DNA of 64,000 nt from assembly GCA_025642075.2 (NCBI GenBank), contig JAODUO010001807.1, positions 101,524 through 165,523 of the forward strand. Direction: 5' to 3'. Source of the stretch: Ridgeia piscesae. Taxonomy: Eukaryota; Annelida; Polychaeta; Sabellida; Siboglinidae. Shown in pieces: positions 11,010 to 21,712 of this stretch. Below the pieces are notes generated by a model. That model did not search any database and was not told where the DNA came from. It worked only from the letters and a program-made list of their open reading frames with translations. The position numbers and the translations under genes are program-made. The first letter of the stretch is position 1, and each line of letters begins with the position of its first letter.

Positions 11010-12050
11010 AAATTATTAGTTATGTAATCATGAAGTTTACTTGAAAGAAGGAAATATAGTTTCATTCCGCTGCCGTCTAAAAACCTACATCTTTATTGCC
11101 GCCCATCGTCCTTAGCTAACTAGCACCTTCTTCAGTCCGTCGGCGACACGCGCATTATTTACGATTACGAGATTGCTTAATCCCTTGGTCTTGTAGCACC
11201 ACTGAGGTTGATCTTCGAGGATATTGGCGCATAAGAAATCAATATTATTACATCTCCCGTGTCATAGAGGTGCGATATATTTGAATATTGGTTCATCATT
11301 AGAATACATTTTATTTACATGATCTCTACGTTCTATGTGGCACATGTTTTCTACATCCGCTTGGTTTGTTTGTTTGTTTGTTTTGCGGCTGAGCTCCGGA
11401 TAAACCGTACATAAACTTTAGTTGTTCCACTATTCGACACCAACGTATGTTTGGTCTACACATTTGCTGTTCCCTCTGGCATCCAAGTTAGTCCTATTTT
11501 GTTGATATATCGGTTTTCGTCCTACTCTTTCTATAATGAGGTATATAAGTTGCTGATTCGTTTTTGTGTGGATTGTGGGATAGAACATGTTCATTGCTTC
11601 ACTGCTTTCTTTAAATAGATGTTGTGGAAGCAAGTGTCTTGCCGTATCATCCGCCTACATATTGGGGCATGTAAGTGGATAACTTCTTCACTTTGTGATA
11701 CAAGCACCAACTTTGGCATATGTTTCCCTCTTGGGTCACTTATTAAGAAAAGCCTGTTGGACAATTAAAAATAGCAGCCATTCTTCAAGATAGCGGCCAT
11801 TCTCAAAATAGAAATAGCATAAAGTTTGTTCTCGTGAACCAATTTGAAAGCTCTTTTGAATCAAACCATGTGTTTTATAACATGCTGAAATCAAATCTGA
11901 GAAAAGAAGAGATCGCCACACAATTGTTATCAAGACAGATTGACACACACTGTCGAATATATTTACATTGGATACATCATAATTGTATGTATGTAATTCA
12001 CGTGGGCATCATTTGCTTGAAAGTCAAGAATTATCAGAAGTGTCCAACTA
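11010..12050. other. No recognisable gene
   Basis: AT-rich sequence with a (TTTG)n run near 11,366-11,383. Short open frames here have no recognisable motif. Near 11,133 the minus strand repeats the CTGAAGAAGG string seen at 10,967 at the end of the Penelope element, which may mark a small inverted piece of that element. Confidence 0.4.
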
Positions 12051-12059
12051 CGCAAGCTA

Positions 12060-13345
12060 AGAATCAGATGTGTCCACCCACGCACACAAATCGTCACATC
12101 TGCAACTACACAGTTCTATGCACGGCAAGTCGAATTGGTAGCACTTATGTGACGACATTATGTCTTCAATCCACACGTTGGCAGCTCTAAGCAGTTGGAG
12201 GAAGCGTCGTCCCGAAGATCTTCCACACGTCACTCTGCCTTGTCCATCCCCAGCCAGCCGGAATGACTTTCTAGCTGGCTCAGTGTCGATTGACTCCACA
12301 TGCAGTCTGCTTGATAGGCTGCGCACCGAGCATGCCGAAAGAGAGCTGCTCGGTTTGGGGAATGGCTCCATATGGCTTCAGGTTTTCGAACAAACATGTC
12401 AGTGAAAGCATGGATGAAGAGAAGCTCGTTAGTCTTTTCCGAATTTACTGAAGACGTCATGCCTGGCAGAGGAATCCACTTCAAGGTGCGACTTTAGCCA
12501 AGGGCATTCCACAGCTGTTGCAGGCTAATCCCTTGAAGGGATGACAGAACACCGACTGTTATGATCAGAACATCTGTGTCACTTGCTTTTATTACGACAA
12601 CACTGCAACCCACTTCTGCTGCATTCTTGGCATGCAGAAATGGCGTTGTATCTGTTTGCTCGTGGTTACAGGGGGCCACTTCATCCAGGCTGATTGTACG
12701 GTTGGTGAGAACACCATTTTCCTTGGTCGCGATGACCATGTTGGGCGTGCAAGTCTATGCAAACCTTTTCTGCTAGGACGTCGAACAGCTCTAGCTATCT
12801 TGTTGTCATTGTGTTGCAAGAAACGTCGCTAGTTCGGCGGTAAGTTGGCTTTGCTTACCACTCTTCGTCTTGTCCCCTGTCGCCCACTTGATCTCCTTTC
12901 TGCCTTTAGACTTGAAACCTGGTAGACATTTACAATGATGTCAGGTCTTTTGTACTTTGCAGAATAGAGCTGTAGAGTGGGAAGGACTTCCATCGCTGCA
13001 AAGTCCTCAAAAGTCTTTGCGCTCCGTGGTGTCAGTGTGTTTATAATAGCTGAACCATTGATGATTATGGCTGGTTCAGTGTCGGGGATTATGGCATGGG
13101 TCTCAAGAATGACATCAAGCTGAGACTTCTGACAAATATGTAGCTTCCCATTCTGACACAATGCAGCTGGGAATGAGTGGTTCTCAAGACGAGCGATTTC
13201 CTGTAGGTCACACTCTCTGCTCATGCATGAGACAGTCTTCCTTCAGTATTGTTTCCCTTGGATCACTGGATGCCTTGTGTTGTCCTTCCTGTTTTTCTTG
13301 ATTGACTCATAGAAGGTGGATTTCTGGCCACTTTGTAGTATGCAA
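12060..13345 (-). pseudogene. CXC-domain / FEN1-like family protein, degenerate copy 2
   Basis: On the minus strand the order is FYESIKKNRK (about 13,310), the ENHSFPAALCQNGKLHICQKSQLD block, AKTFEDFAAMEVLPTL with a following basic RSSGRQGTRRRV stretch, then NHEQTDTTPFLHA and VVVIKASDTDVLIITV (12,670-12,575; this copy keeps the DTD that copy 1 lost), QLWNALG, and then RAALFRHARCAAYQADCMW (12,355-12,300). The GCDT/GKGKKTA part is missing between 12,494 and about 12,420. The CXC domain is almost gone: only scattered Cys residues remain to about 12,060. Several frames are used, so it is a pseudogene. Confidence 0.7.
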
Positions 13346-13470
13346 TTTGGCATGGTGTTAGGTATGGGCATAAGGTTTTCAAAAACCACTGCATACAAGT
13401 TGGGGTAGCCCCCTGGTGGCCGGTATGCGCAAAATCCAATATGGCCGCCGAAACCCGTGATCTGAAATAG
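13345..13470. repeat. Dispersed repeat shared with the end of the window
   Basis: The sequence from AATTTGGCATGGTG through GGTATGGGCATAAGG, CATACAAGTTGGGGTAGCCC and AATATGGCCGCCGAA is repeated with few differences at about 62,957-63,085 on the same strand. The first part also exists, inverted, at about 23,640-23,690, where the rest is missing. Its class is unknown. Confidence 0.6.
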
Positions 13471-14096
13471 ATAATGGTTTATCTTTGTTTCTATCAGCAC
13501 TACATCAATGTGTAATACCAAAATTTGTATGTCTATTGGGGCGGGGGATCCATTTCTGAAGTTGTTTTCCTGTTTTCAAGTCATTTAGAAAGTGAACCGA
13601 TTTTAATGGTCACTTTTAGCCAAATTACACCTAATTTGGAAGCTAAGCCATATGTGAATATCATGTCTGGCTGTACACATATGTTTATGGCAGCAATGTT
13701 TTACTTTTATTGTTGACAATATATTTGTACCAAAAGTCCAGGGATGTAATAAGTAAATATAATTAATTTAATCAGCTTAAAGTCTGCACCATAGTAGGGT
13801 AACCTGAGGCAAAACTGCCCCTGGTGGTAATACGAACCCCGTCTTATCTGCCAAACGAGTGAACACAAACTAACGTTTAATAGTGGAACATGATGCTGCT
13901 ACCTAGCGAATACTCTTGGGCCATTTCACGGTATTTGTGAAGTGACATAACAAATATTAAAATCTGAATTTGAGCAAAATACCAAATGTATATGTTAGAT
14001 AGATATCTGAAGTTACTGGAAATTGGCATTTGGGTCAAAATTGCGCATTTTTTAATATGCAAATTAGCTATTTATCACGAAGCAATGGATTTCAGC

Positions 14097-15557
14097 GTTG
14101 CGGACAGGACAAATGTTTTTAGGTCAATTTCTGTTGTTGACAGCATTAGTGTTATGTCTAAGTATAACATGATGCAGTTTTAATTTTTTATCAATGTGAA
14201 GCCATATAAAATCCACTTCACAGACCCAAGGTGTCCTGTCCGCAACATTTTCGGTCGAAAAGTTTTAATTTCACCCAAAAATAGTTGGATTTGAAAAGCC
14301 AAACTTTATATTATCTTAGCTGGGGTATATCTGAATAATATCAACCAAAAGTAAAGTCAAAAATATAACACACTTCATGGGAAACCACAACTCATTTCTG
14401 TTGCGGACAGGACATAAAATGACTCAAAAGCGATTTTTGAGGAAAAGAAAACTTATTAATCATGATTTTACTATCCTATCGACCTGTGTAGGTTGGTCAC
14501 TTAAAATTTAGCCTAGTGGCTTAAGCAGGGTTGGCACATTTTTCCCACCCTGGTAAATACCGGGTGGTAATTACCGTCCTGGAACAAATCTCAAATAGTG
14601 GTAAATACCAGATTACCTGGGAAAAACTCTTAAAAGGGATTAAATTTGAACCATTTTTGCAATACAAGTTACTGTACCATCACCATAATGATACATGTGT
14701 AATTATACATCAGTACTGGTTGTTTTCAAACAATCATTATTGTAGTAAGACTTCAAGTTCAGTAAAACAAATGTCTGACAGAAAGTGCCTGTCTACTCTG
14801 GTCTACTGATTCTGGGATACATGGCTTCCCAGCAGAGGATCCCAGCAGATTACAAGTTCAAATATTAAACTGGAGTTGATTTGGGCTCACAAAGACAATG
14901 ACTACCGGGTACAGGCAGTTATTCCGTATTTGTCCCTTAGTCTGAATGTCAAGACATGGTAACTAATGTTTGCTGAGTGGGTACCGTAGAGCCTGCCAAT
15001 GTCCAGAGACCATCATTTCTTTTGTTCCTTAAACAGATAACCAACTGGCACCTGACAGTACTAGACTTTAGTCTAGTACTTGGCATTGTCCTTGAATACT
15101 ATAAAACAGAACTGGGACTTATAAGATGCATTTTAATTCATTTATATGCAAAGTGAAAAAGTGTCCTGTCCGCAACGCTCTGTCCATGTCCTGTCCGCAA
15201 CGCACAGTTAATTACCCCCTCGGCCATTCTTGAAACTTTTGGAATAACATTTTCTCCAAAATATACCTATGGCATTTAGGTATAAATATGCAGGGTTTAA
15301 TATCTTAGAAAAAAAAGTGGATGGACAGAACTTTGGGTTTTTCTAACATACAATAAAATTCACTTCACTTTCTGTCCTGTCCGCAACGCATTTTATTTCA
15401 CATTTCCCCCCCCCCCAAATTGAAATTCCAAAGATTTGGTTTTGTTATCATGTGAAGTGGTACCAAAGTACTTCACTTTCATGCATTCAAACTTTTTAAA
15501 TATACCCAAGAATAATTTCTGTGAAAGAAACAAGTCACTAAATGTCCTGTCCGCAAC
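14097..15557. repeat. Seven dispersed copies of TGTCCTGTCCGCAAC
   Basis: Exact copies are at 14,232-14,246, 15,162-15,176, 15,187-15,201, 15,373-15,387 and 15,543-15,557 on the plus strand, and 14,097-14,111 and 14,400-14,414 on the minus strand. Spacing is irregular (25 to about 750 bp) and flanking sequence differs, so it is not a simple tandem array. A partial GCGACCGCAACGCC lies at about 15,588. Confidence 0.85.
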
Positions 15558-15853
15558 AAAACGAATACCGTGAAATGGTCCTCTTAGCGACCGCAACGCC
15601 AAACGCTATTAAAAGTAAGTTCACAAACCTTTTTTAAAGTGTTGCATACCCTTTGAATTAATAATCACTCTTCGGTCAAAGCAATGCTAAAATGTCTACC
15701 GTGTGATGATAAGCCAGCGACTGGTACTGATGCACTTACGTCTATACACGTTTTCAATGACTTACATCGAAATCGGAGCGATGTTAAAGGATTACATGTG
15801 AAGGTGAAACAATTCATCACTGGTGTGTATGGGGTAAGACAGCCCTATCAGAA

Positions 15854-15888
15854 CGGGGCAAAACGGTCCCGGGGGCCGTCTTGCCCCG
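15854..15888. repeat. GGGGCAAAACGG hairpin
   Basis: CGGGGCAAAACGG (15,854-15,866) faces CCGTCTTGCCCCG (15,876-15,888) across a G/C-rich 9-base loop, one mismatch in 13. The same word is used in the larger hairpin at 16,741-16,792 and resembles the subterminal part of the surrounding element's inverted repeats. Confidence 0.75.
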
Positions 15889-16740
15889 CCATGCTGTACG
15901 AATAATTTAAATAAAAGTGAAAGAAAGTCGACGAAAGCAGCGATGAAGAGAAATGGCCTTGTTCGGTGTGCGGAGAACCATGCAGTTGAAGTCGGCCACG
16001 AGAAGTCTCGGTTGAATGCTAAGAATGCAATAATTGGGCTCACAGTGAGTGCACACCAGGGCTCCCGTATTTCATGTTTCCCAACCGCGAATCAGAGTGC
16101 GGTTAGACAGTAGAGTATCGGCAAGCCATTCGTTAATACAATAAATTATGTTAATTATATTAAGGGTTGTGATGATGCAAATCCCAAAGCTAGCTAATGA
16201 GTGTTTTCCGTGACGAGTGATGATGATGATGCAGAATATTGCTTCTAATGACAACTGTAATTTTTTTATTATAATTAATGATGAGTGGTTTCGATTGATG
16301 ATTAGGCTATTGTATGTGCCGCGAATATTTGCATGCCATTACTTTAGTATAATATGTCCAATAATGATTTTAAGGCCTGTGATGATGCAGATGCCAAAGG
16401 TGATCGCAATGTCGAGTGATACAGACAGGAACTGATAGGTAGGAAACCGGGATGTCCCGGGTGTAAGACCAATAGAGCGGGAGAACTGTAGAAATGCAAC
16501 AAATATTATCAGTATTATGTGACCATGTCGTATTGTCGAAGAAGCAATAGAAGACGGACGTAACACTGATGAGTCTAATGTAATTCACGATGAGTGATGC
16601 GCGGTGGTGATTATTTCCGTTCACGATGAATGGTTATAATAGTAGTAGTTAATGACGGTTTAAATAAATAATGGATACAACACATTGTTTTTATATCATT
16701 ACAACGGTTAAACCTAATGTTAGAGTAAATAGGCTCCGGG

Positions 16741-16792
16741 CCGTTTTACCCCATGCGAGGGGCCTTTTTACCCCAAGCATGGGGCAAAACGG
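16741..16792. repeat. CCGTTTTACCCCATGC hairpin
   Basis: CCGTTTTACCCCATGC (16,741-16,756) is the near-perfect inverse of GCATGGGGCAAAACGG (16,777-16,792), with one mismatch and a 20-base spacer. It may be an internal terminal-repeat remnant of a nested MITE. Confidence 0.75.
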
Positions 16793-16982
16793 TTTTATTG
16801 GAGCACATTTTAAACTTGTTATAACTTACGTTTTAGTTATTCAATCGTTCAAAGACATGTGTCATACACAAAGTATATGCACCTCAACACTAGTACTGCA
16901 CAATTATGCATCGACAATTTATGGATACAAAAATACACAACTTTTCCCTGAGGGGGGCCGGGCTGTCCTAGGTTACCCTACT

Positions 16983-17237
16983 CGGCGCACATCATTGCCG
17001 TGATCAACTCAGCCTTCTTTGTCATTATTTGTGCAACCTCCTTCACACTTGCACAGATTGCTACATCGGAGTCCAGCTCGGTGGCACTTACAGTTTCCCT
17101 TACAGGCAACACTGCAGCCACAGTGGAGGAGCAGCGAGCATGCCTGGCTGACGTCCGACAGATCTGTCCAATATGGTACACACTCTTTTGTCCTGGTGTT
17201 CCATTCCCAGCCGCATTCACTGGGTTTTGGGATCTCT
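16983..17237 (-). pseudogene. CXC domain: C-terminal piece of CXC-family copy 3
   Basis: The minus-strand frame reads PSECGWEWNTRTKECVPYW, then a clean Cys array (HCGCSVACKGNCKC, then RCSNLCKCEGGC) and stops at 17,009. This is an intact Tesmin/TSO1-like CXC domain with all expected Cys. It lies exactly between the right terminus of the transposon at 13,793-16,982 and the left terminus of the Harbinger element at 17,238. By strand and order it is the C-terminus of the copy whose remainder begins at about 21,713. About 65 residues between the two pieces are missing. Confidence 0.7.
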
Positions 17238-17417
17238 GGGGCCGTATGCATGGAGTAACTCGTGAAACTAGGTATAACTCGGTTGCGAGGTCGCAAGTTC
17301 ACTAATCCGGTATGCATGAGCACCGCATAGGCTCGATTTTAGGCTGTTGCCCGCACTTCGACCGCCTATCTCTAGGCTCGCTAGCTAGGAGGTGTAACTC
17401 TTAGGCGGTGGTGAAAA

Positions 17418-18737
17418 ATGGCGGCCGTGGTAGTTTGGATAAGTCAACACAGGAGGAATTTGAAGCGAAATCGGGTATTCCTGGATAGGAAGAATCCACT
17501 GGATATGTACGACGACGTGGAGTTATACGACAAGTTTAAACTTCGCCGACACGATATCCTAACAATCGTGTATGAACTGCGAGACGACTTAGAGTACCCC
17601 GACACGCGACAAAGCCCCTTGCCGGCTACTCTGCAAGTTTTAGTGGCTTTGCGGATGTATGCAAGTTTGTTTCTAGAACTTGGTGGCTGAGATCATCGAC
17701 ATCGACCAGTCAACCGCATCCCGAACCATCTACCGTGTGACCAACGCTTTGGTCGCTCGGATGCATGAGTAGATACAGCTACCGACGCAACAACAAGCCG
17801 ACCGGCACAAGGCGATGTTCCTCTGGCTAGCAGGATTCCCCACCGTGGTGGCTTGCATTCACGGGACCCACGTCCGCACGAGCACGATTATGTCAACAGG
17901 AAGAATTTTCACTCGATAAACGTCCAGGTAACGTGTGATTTGTAAATTGTAAAAGTATACGAATACATGATCAAACATAGATTTAAATACAACTTCATAA
18001 CTGAAATATAAATAAATTTATTAACTATTTGTAATTGTATTTCACACTACTTAAAATGAATTGGTTGTATAAACTTGTATTTAAATTCTTCCCTAAATTA
18101 TTTGATTATTTTTCAAATAATATTTCAAGTACTTTTATTTGAGTACGGTTATTATTAAATGAAGAGTTTTCGCTTTTCTTCAGTCAAACTTTTCACTAGA
18201 TCATTTGAAAATTGACCACATTTCCTAGTAAGAAAGAAAACCATTATCACTGAGGTCATACCAATGAAAGCAGGGTAAATTGTCTAGTTGTCACCTGTGA
18301 GCAGCTTGGTTTTGTTGCTAAAAAGACAGCTAACACATATTTGCTCTGTATGGTCTGAGGGGAGGTAGGAGTTTCTTAAACAGCATTACTTGCCTACATT
18401 GTTGACATTTGACAGCATACCAACTGTAGCTATATAGGAATGTATCATGTAATAACGACACAAATATGATGATGTATTGATTTGACCACATATACAGAGT
18501 CCTTGAATAATTATTATTATTCACTTATTTGAAACACCTATACACTGTACATTGTGAAACAGTTAATTGTGCCTCTTGTGTCAGTCACTGATGTTTCCTC
18601 TGATTAAAGTAGCTGCCTTATTTGGACTGGCCACATAATTCCAATTAGTAACACCAGACACCTGCCCCCAGCCACCAGGTCCTACTATTGTTTGTTCAAG
18701 TGCTCCTTGCAGCTGATAACACATGGCTACACTTTGA

Positions 18738-18784
<47 letters not shown>

Positions 18785-19480
18785 TAAATATATATATTAT
18801 AAGAGAGAGAGAGAGAGAGAGAGAGATTCCTGCATGCTAGGGGTTTATTGCTTGAATGGAAAGGATGGTGTTTTTATTATGACAGATCAACACAGAATAA
18901 CTAAGAAATAAGTTTATTTCACCCCTGTGCTAATGACCACTTCTAAATAAAATTTAAGACACAGTTTTGTTTCATGCACAAACTAGTAATAACTACACAA
19001 TATAAAGTATTAACAAAAAATACATTGACTCATGTATAAAAATATGCACATTAAATGAGTGTCATCTGTCTCTGTTGCAGTTGATATGTGATGCTGACAT
19101 GAGGATTATGAACTGCATTGCCATTTGCCAAGTGGCCCGGTTCAGCGCAAAATTCCAGAATCATGAGGGAATCGCAGCTGTTTGCAGCATTCGAGTCGCC
19201 ACGAAAATCATTGACTGGTGTGTTTCTTGGGGACAGTGGGTATATATTCTCTCAACGATCCTCAACACGCGGAATCAACAGGAATGGTCATACACAGATG
19301 CCCACTGTGTCAACATAGCTGTCAAAGTAGCAGTTAACTGCTGCTTTAGTAGCTCCACTTGCATAAACCAGCTGGCACCTGGCTCAGGCTGTGGTGGAGG
19401 TTCTGGCAGCGGTGCAGGCATCACAGATGATGATATATCTGGAATGCCAAAACAGGTTACTTTAGTAACTTATTTGAATT
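17418..19480 (+). pseudogene. PIF/Harbinger transposase, two exons, degenerate
   Basis: Exon 1 (17,418-17,927) begins with the typical RVFLDRKNPLDMYDDVELYDKF, then LRDDLEYPDTR and LPATLQVLVALRMYA. After a one-base frameshift near 17,681 it gives AEIIDIDQSTASRTIYRV, a TAG near 17,770, and GFPTVVACIHGTHV, where the first catalytic Asp is His. HDYVNRKNFHSINVQ ends the exon. A GTAACG donor at 17,928 and a TCTGTTGCAG acceptor at 19,080 join it in meaning to LICDADMRI. Exon 2 has KWPGSAQNSRIMRESQLFAAFES (second catalytic Asp changed to Asn) and VFLGDSGY, then loses similarity before the final acidic residue. The element cannot encode an active DDE enzyme. Confidence 0.8.
17928..19080 (+). other. 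Intron of the Harbinger transposase
   Basis: GTAACG...TTGCAG boundaries restore the conserved SINVQ-LICD reading across 1,153 bp. The intron is AT-rich and contains a (TA)n tract at 18,739-18,779 and a (GA)n tract at 18,801-18,827. Confidence 0.65.
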
Positions 19481-19659
19481 AGCACGTGCACTTTATTATT
19501 GACATAGTCAATCACGTTTTCTGTAACTGGAGAATAGAGTCACTATACCTGTATGTTGCTATGGTTCAGTCTTACCCAACATGCTATTTACTCACATAAT
19601 ATACAATATGTTCACTTGATCATAAATGTATGTACACTCCCACACACCAACATGGGTGT

Positions 19660-19883
19660 GTGGTGGTGTGGTGTGGTGTGGTGTGGTGTGGTGTGGTGTG
19701 GTGTGGTGTGGTGTGGTGTGGTGTGGTGTGGTGTGGTGTGGTGTGGTGTGGTGTGGTGTGTGTGGTGTGGTGTGGTGTGGTGTGGTGTGGTGTGGTGTGG
19801 TGTGGTGTGGTGTGGTGTGGTGTGGTGTGGTGTGGTGTGGTGTGGTGTGGTGTGGTGTGGTGTGGTGTGGTGTGGTGTGGTGT

Positions 19884-19922
<39 letters not shown>

Positions 19923-19927
19923 TGTGT
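19660..19927. repeat. (GTGTG)n pentamer array followed by (GT)n
   Basis: About 225 bp of GTGTG units with one phase slip near 19,758, then a (GT)n run with single interruptions to 19,927. The open frames through it in three phases are composition artefacts. It lies inside the Harbinger element. Confidence 0.95.
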
Positions 19928-20168
19928 TTGTATGTGATGTGTAAGTATGATTATTGTTTAGAATTTAGAAGGTGACAGATCATTGTAGATGTGACAAAGT
20001 GTGGATATTGACATCTGTCCTATTATGTAACTTTACCAGTCACCAACTCTAGGACTGACCATGCTCTTGTGTATTGCTATTATAGTATAATTGCCCTGGT
20101 CATGGATGCCTGCCACTTTATGGTGAATGCCTGCAACTTGAGTCCCCCCACTGTGCTATTTTTATGAT

Positions 20169-20169
<1 letters not shown>

Positions 20170-20202
<33 letters not shown>
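20170..20202. repeat. (CT)n microsatellite
   Basis: Uninterrupted CT dinucleotides inside the Harbinger element, between transposase exon 2 and the putative minus-strand gene. Confidence 0.95.
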
Positions 20203-20204
<2 letters not shown>

Positions 20205-20312
20205 ACTGGGAAGTTTACATTAGTATGATGCTTGATGCAACCCTCAATGTTTACATAAGCTGTTTGACATTGCTAATTTGATATGATAATTAAAGATTAA
20301 TTGAGATTGCTC

Positions 20313-21180
20313 ACCTCATGCATCATCCACTGGCAGAGCCACAGCCTGGCCATCAACTGTGTCCAGCATGAAACTGTCTGTGCCTTGCACTGAAACATGA
20401 ACATTATAAATTTTGTAAATATTTCATATTTACGTATTGTGTTAATAGGTTATTTTCATTGTATCGTGTATGAGTTGCATATTACTGTACATAATAATTA
20501 TTTCTGTACAACAGTTCTGCATAAGAGTTCCTTTCACAATACAACTGTTTGTAGCACTCAAATCATTATATAAATTTGAATATAGGCATGTGTTTGATTT
20601 ACTGATGGATGTTGAACTATTATAAATAAAGTGTCATGATATGTTCCATTAATGCATTTGGTTCATTTTTATCGAAATGAGAATTATAGTTGTAATAATT
20701 GTACTCCAACAATAATTACATATACTAGTATATGTTTTAATATAAATTTATTTTGTGTTATAATTTATGCTATCAACAAGTCTGAAAACAGGCAGCCCTC
20801 GCTTTAGGGCCACTTAATTTTGTTGTAATATGTCATAAGCACATATATCACAAAATAAAATAATTAAATTTAAATAGAAAACACTGTTTGGGATTTTATT
20901 TCATTTGTTTAATTTATATTACTTTTTTAGCAGAGAAGAACTATAGTAAATAAGGAATTGTACATAATACGGTGATACTTGAAAGTACAACACACACCAC
21001 TCGTTTCACTAGAAAATACTTACCATCAATTCCGTTGTCACATCGCCATATCGGTTCCTTCACCAATTGTATCCATGATGATATCAGCATACAGCGGAGG
21101 TGTGCTTGGTGGTCTGCCTACCACTTTTTCCTGATCACGTAGTGCGTTCAAAGATTTAAATCTTTCCCCTTTTGTTTAGG
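20313..21180 (-). pseudogene. Possible second gene of the Harbinger element (minus strand)
   Basis: An upstream block (about 21,180-21,025) encodes FKSLNALRDQEKVVGRPPSTPP...IIMDTIGEG and ends at a good donor, GATG|GTAAGTATT. A second short exon starts after TGTTTCAG at about 20,391 and encodes VQGTDSFMLDTVDGQAVALPVDDA followed by TGA. Harbinger elements normally carry a Myb/SANT-like accessory gene, and the position and strand fit. I cannot see the Myb tryptophans, and a frame change is needed near 21,040, so this is tentative. Confidence 0.35.
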
Positions 21181-21712
21181 TCGTCCTCCGTTCTTAGCGC
21201 CATCCCGAGCGAATTCACTTTAGTTTAGCGGTGAGTTCGCCTCTCGCCAAACTTCCTTTTTTATTGTTTGTTACCGAATTTTGTAACTTGCTCATCAAAA
21301 TACTTTTTTCGTTGCCGATTCTCTCAATTAAAATATTTTTTCGTTCTCTCGACAGGTCGGCTTACGCTTAACTTTTTTCTCTACGCGCTTCCCGCCTTCG
21401 CCGACTTCCGTGCCAAGCTTAATGTAAACAAACACTGAGCACGTCGCGCGATGAACCGCCGCTTTGACCCTGTGCGTCACCGCGCGCGTGCGCAATGCGG
21501 CAAAATTCGTGGGGAATCCCTGTTTCGAAGCGGTAATAGCTCTTCAATTGACTGTCAGGATCGCGGTCTTCAGACCAACTATGCGGCGGCTAAATCGCAC
21601 TGCGACCGGCTCATGCATACCGACTGAATCACTCGCTAGGCCACGTCACAGTTAGTCGGAGGGTAGTGCCTGTGCCGCGCCTAACCTAGTCTCGGGACAT
21701 GCATATGAGCCC

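Larger units (their letters stand above)
8884..11010 (+). mobile_element. Penelope-like element, 5'-truncated and split by a LINE
   Basis: The left part (8,884-9,579) encodes the reverse transcriptase C-terminal half: GTAMGSPVSPVIANLFMEW near 9,000 in one frame, then after a frameshift HLNTIDTRGNITCTHEEESEG, LPFLDTFMVQKEDG and VYRKKTHADQYLNFNSHRPL. After the inserted LINE (9,580-10,475) the reading resumes with the post-RT linker and a GIY-YIG-type endonuclease end, CYIGETRRAFGTRLDEHKK (about 10,635-10,695), then SAIADHADRHN and a degraded IKEAI...NRDE tail to about 10,900. The element is dead: the 5' half is missing, the RT catalytic YVDD is deleted to KD at about 9,110, and there are stops after the endonuclease block. 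Confidence 0.8.
13793..16982 (+). mobile_element. Degenerate DNA transposon with AGTAGGGTAACCT termini (pogo/Tigger-like?)
   Basis: AGTAGGGTAACCT at 13,793 is matched by its reverse complement at 16,970-16,982, and similarity continues inward (AGG, then GCCCC). Inside, at about 15,930-16,060, a plus-strand frame encodes a Cys/His cluster: WPCSVCGEPCS, then after stops ECNNWAHSECTPG. That CxxC...ECxxWAHxxC arrangement is typical of the C-terminal zinc-binding tail of many pogo/Tigger-like transposases. No DDE core survives. The element also holds seven TGTCCTGTCCGCAAC copies and two GGGGCAAAACGG-type hairpins. A TA target duplication is not clear, so the superfamily is tentative. Confidence 0.55.
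17238..21712 (+). mobile_element. PIF/Harbinger DNA transposon
   Basis: The termini are inverted relatives: GGGCCGTATGCATGG...AACTAGGT at 17,238 and, reverse-complemented, GGGCTCATATGCATG...GACTAGGT at 21,712, with a second shared subterminal GTATGCATGAGC (17,312 and inverted near 21,610). Inside are a spliced plus-strand transposase and a possible minus-strand accessory gene. No TWA target duplication could be read at the edges. It interrupts a CXC-family pseudogene. Confidence 0.75.

Noticed and set aside
14097..15557. CRISPR-like array
   Set aside because: Repeats are in both orientations with irregular spacing, inside a transposon of an animal genome.
15930..16060. A host PHD-finger gene
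   Set aside because: The Cys/His cluster has in-frame stops and lies inside element termini; a transposase tail fits better.
19553..19975. Three long overlapping Trp-Cys-Gly-Val frames
   Set aside because: They come from the (GTGTG)n array, which is open in several phases.
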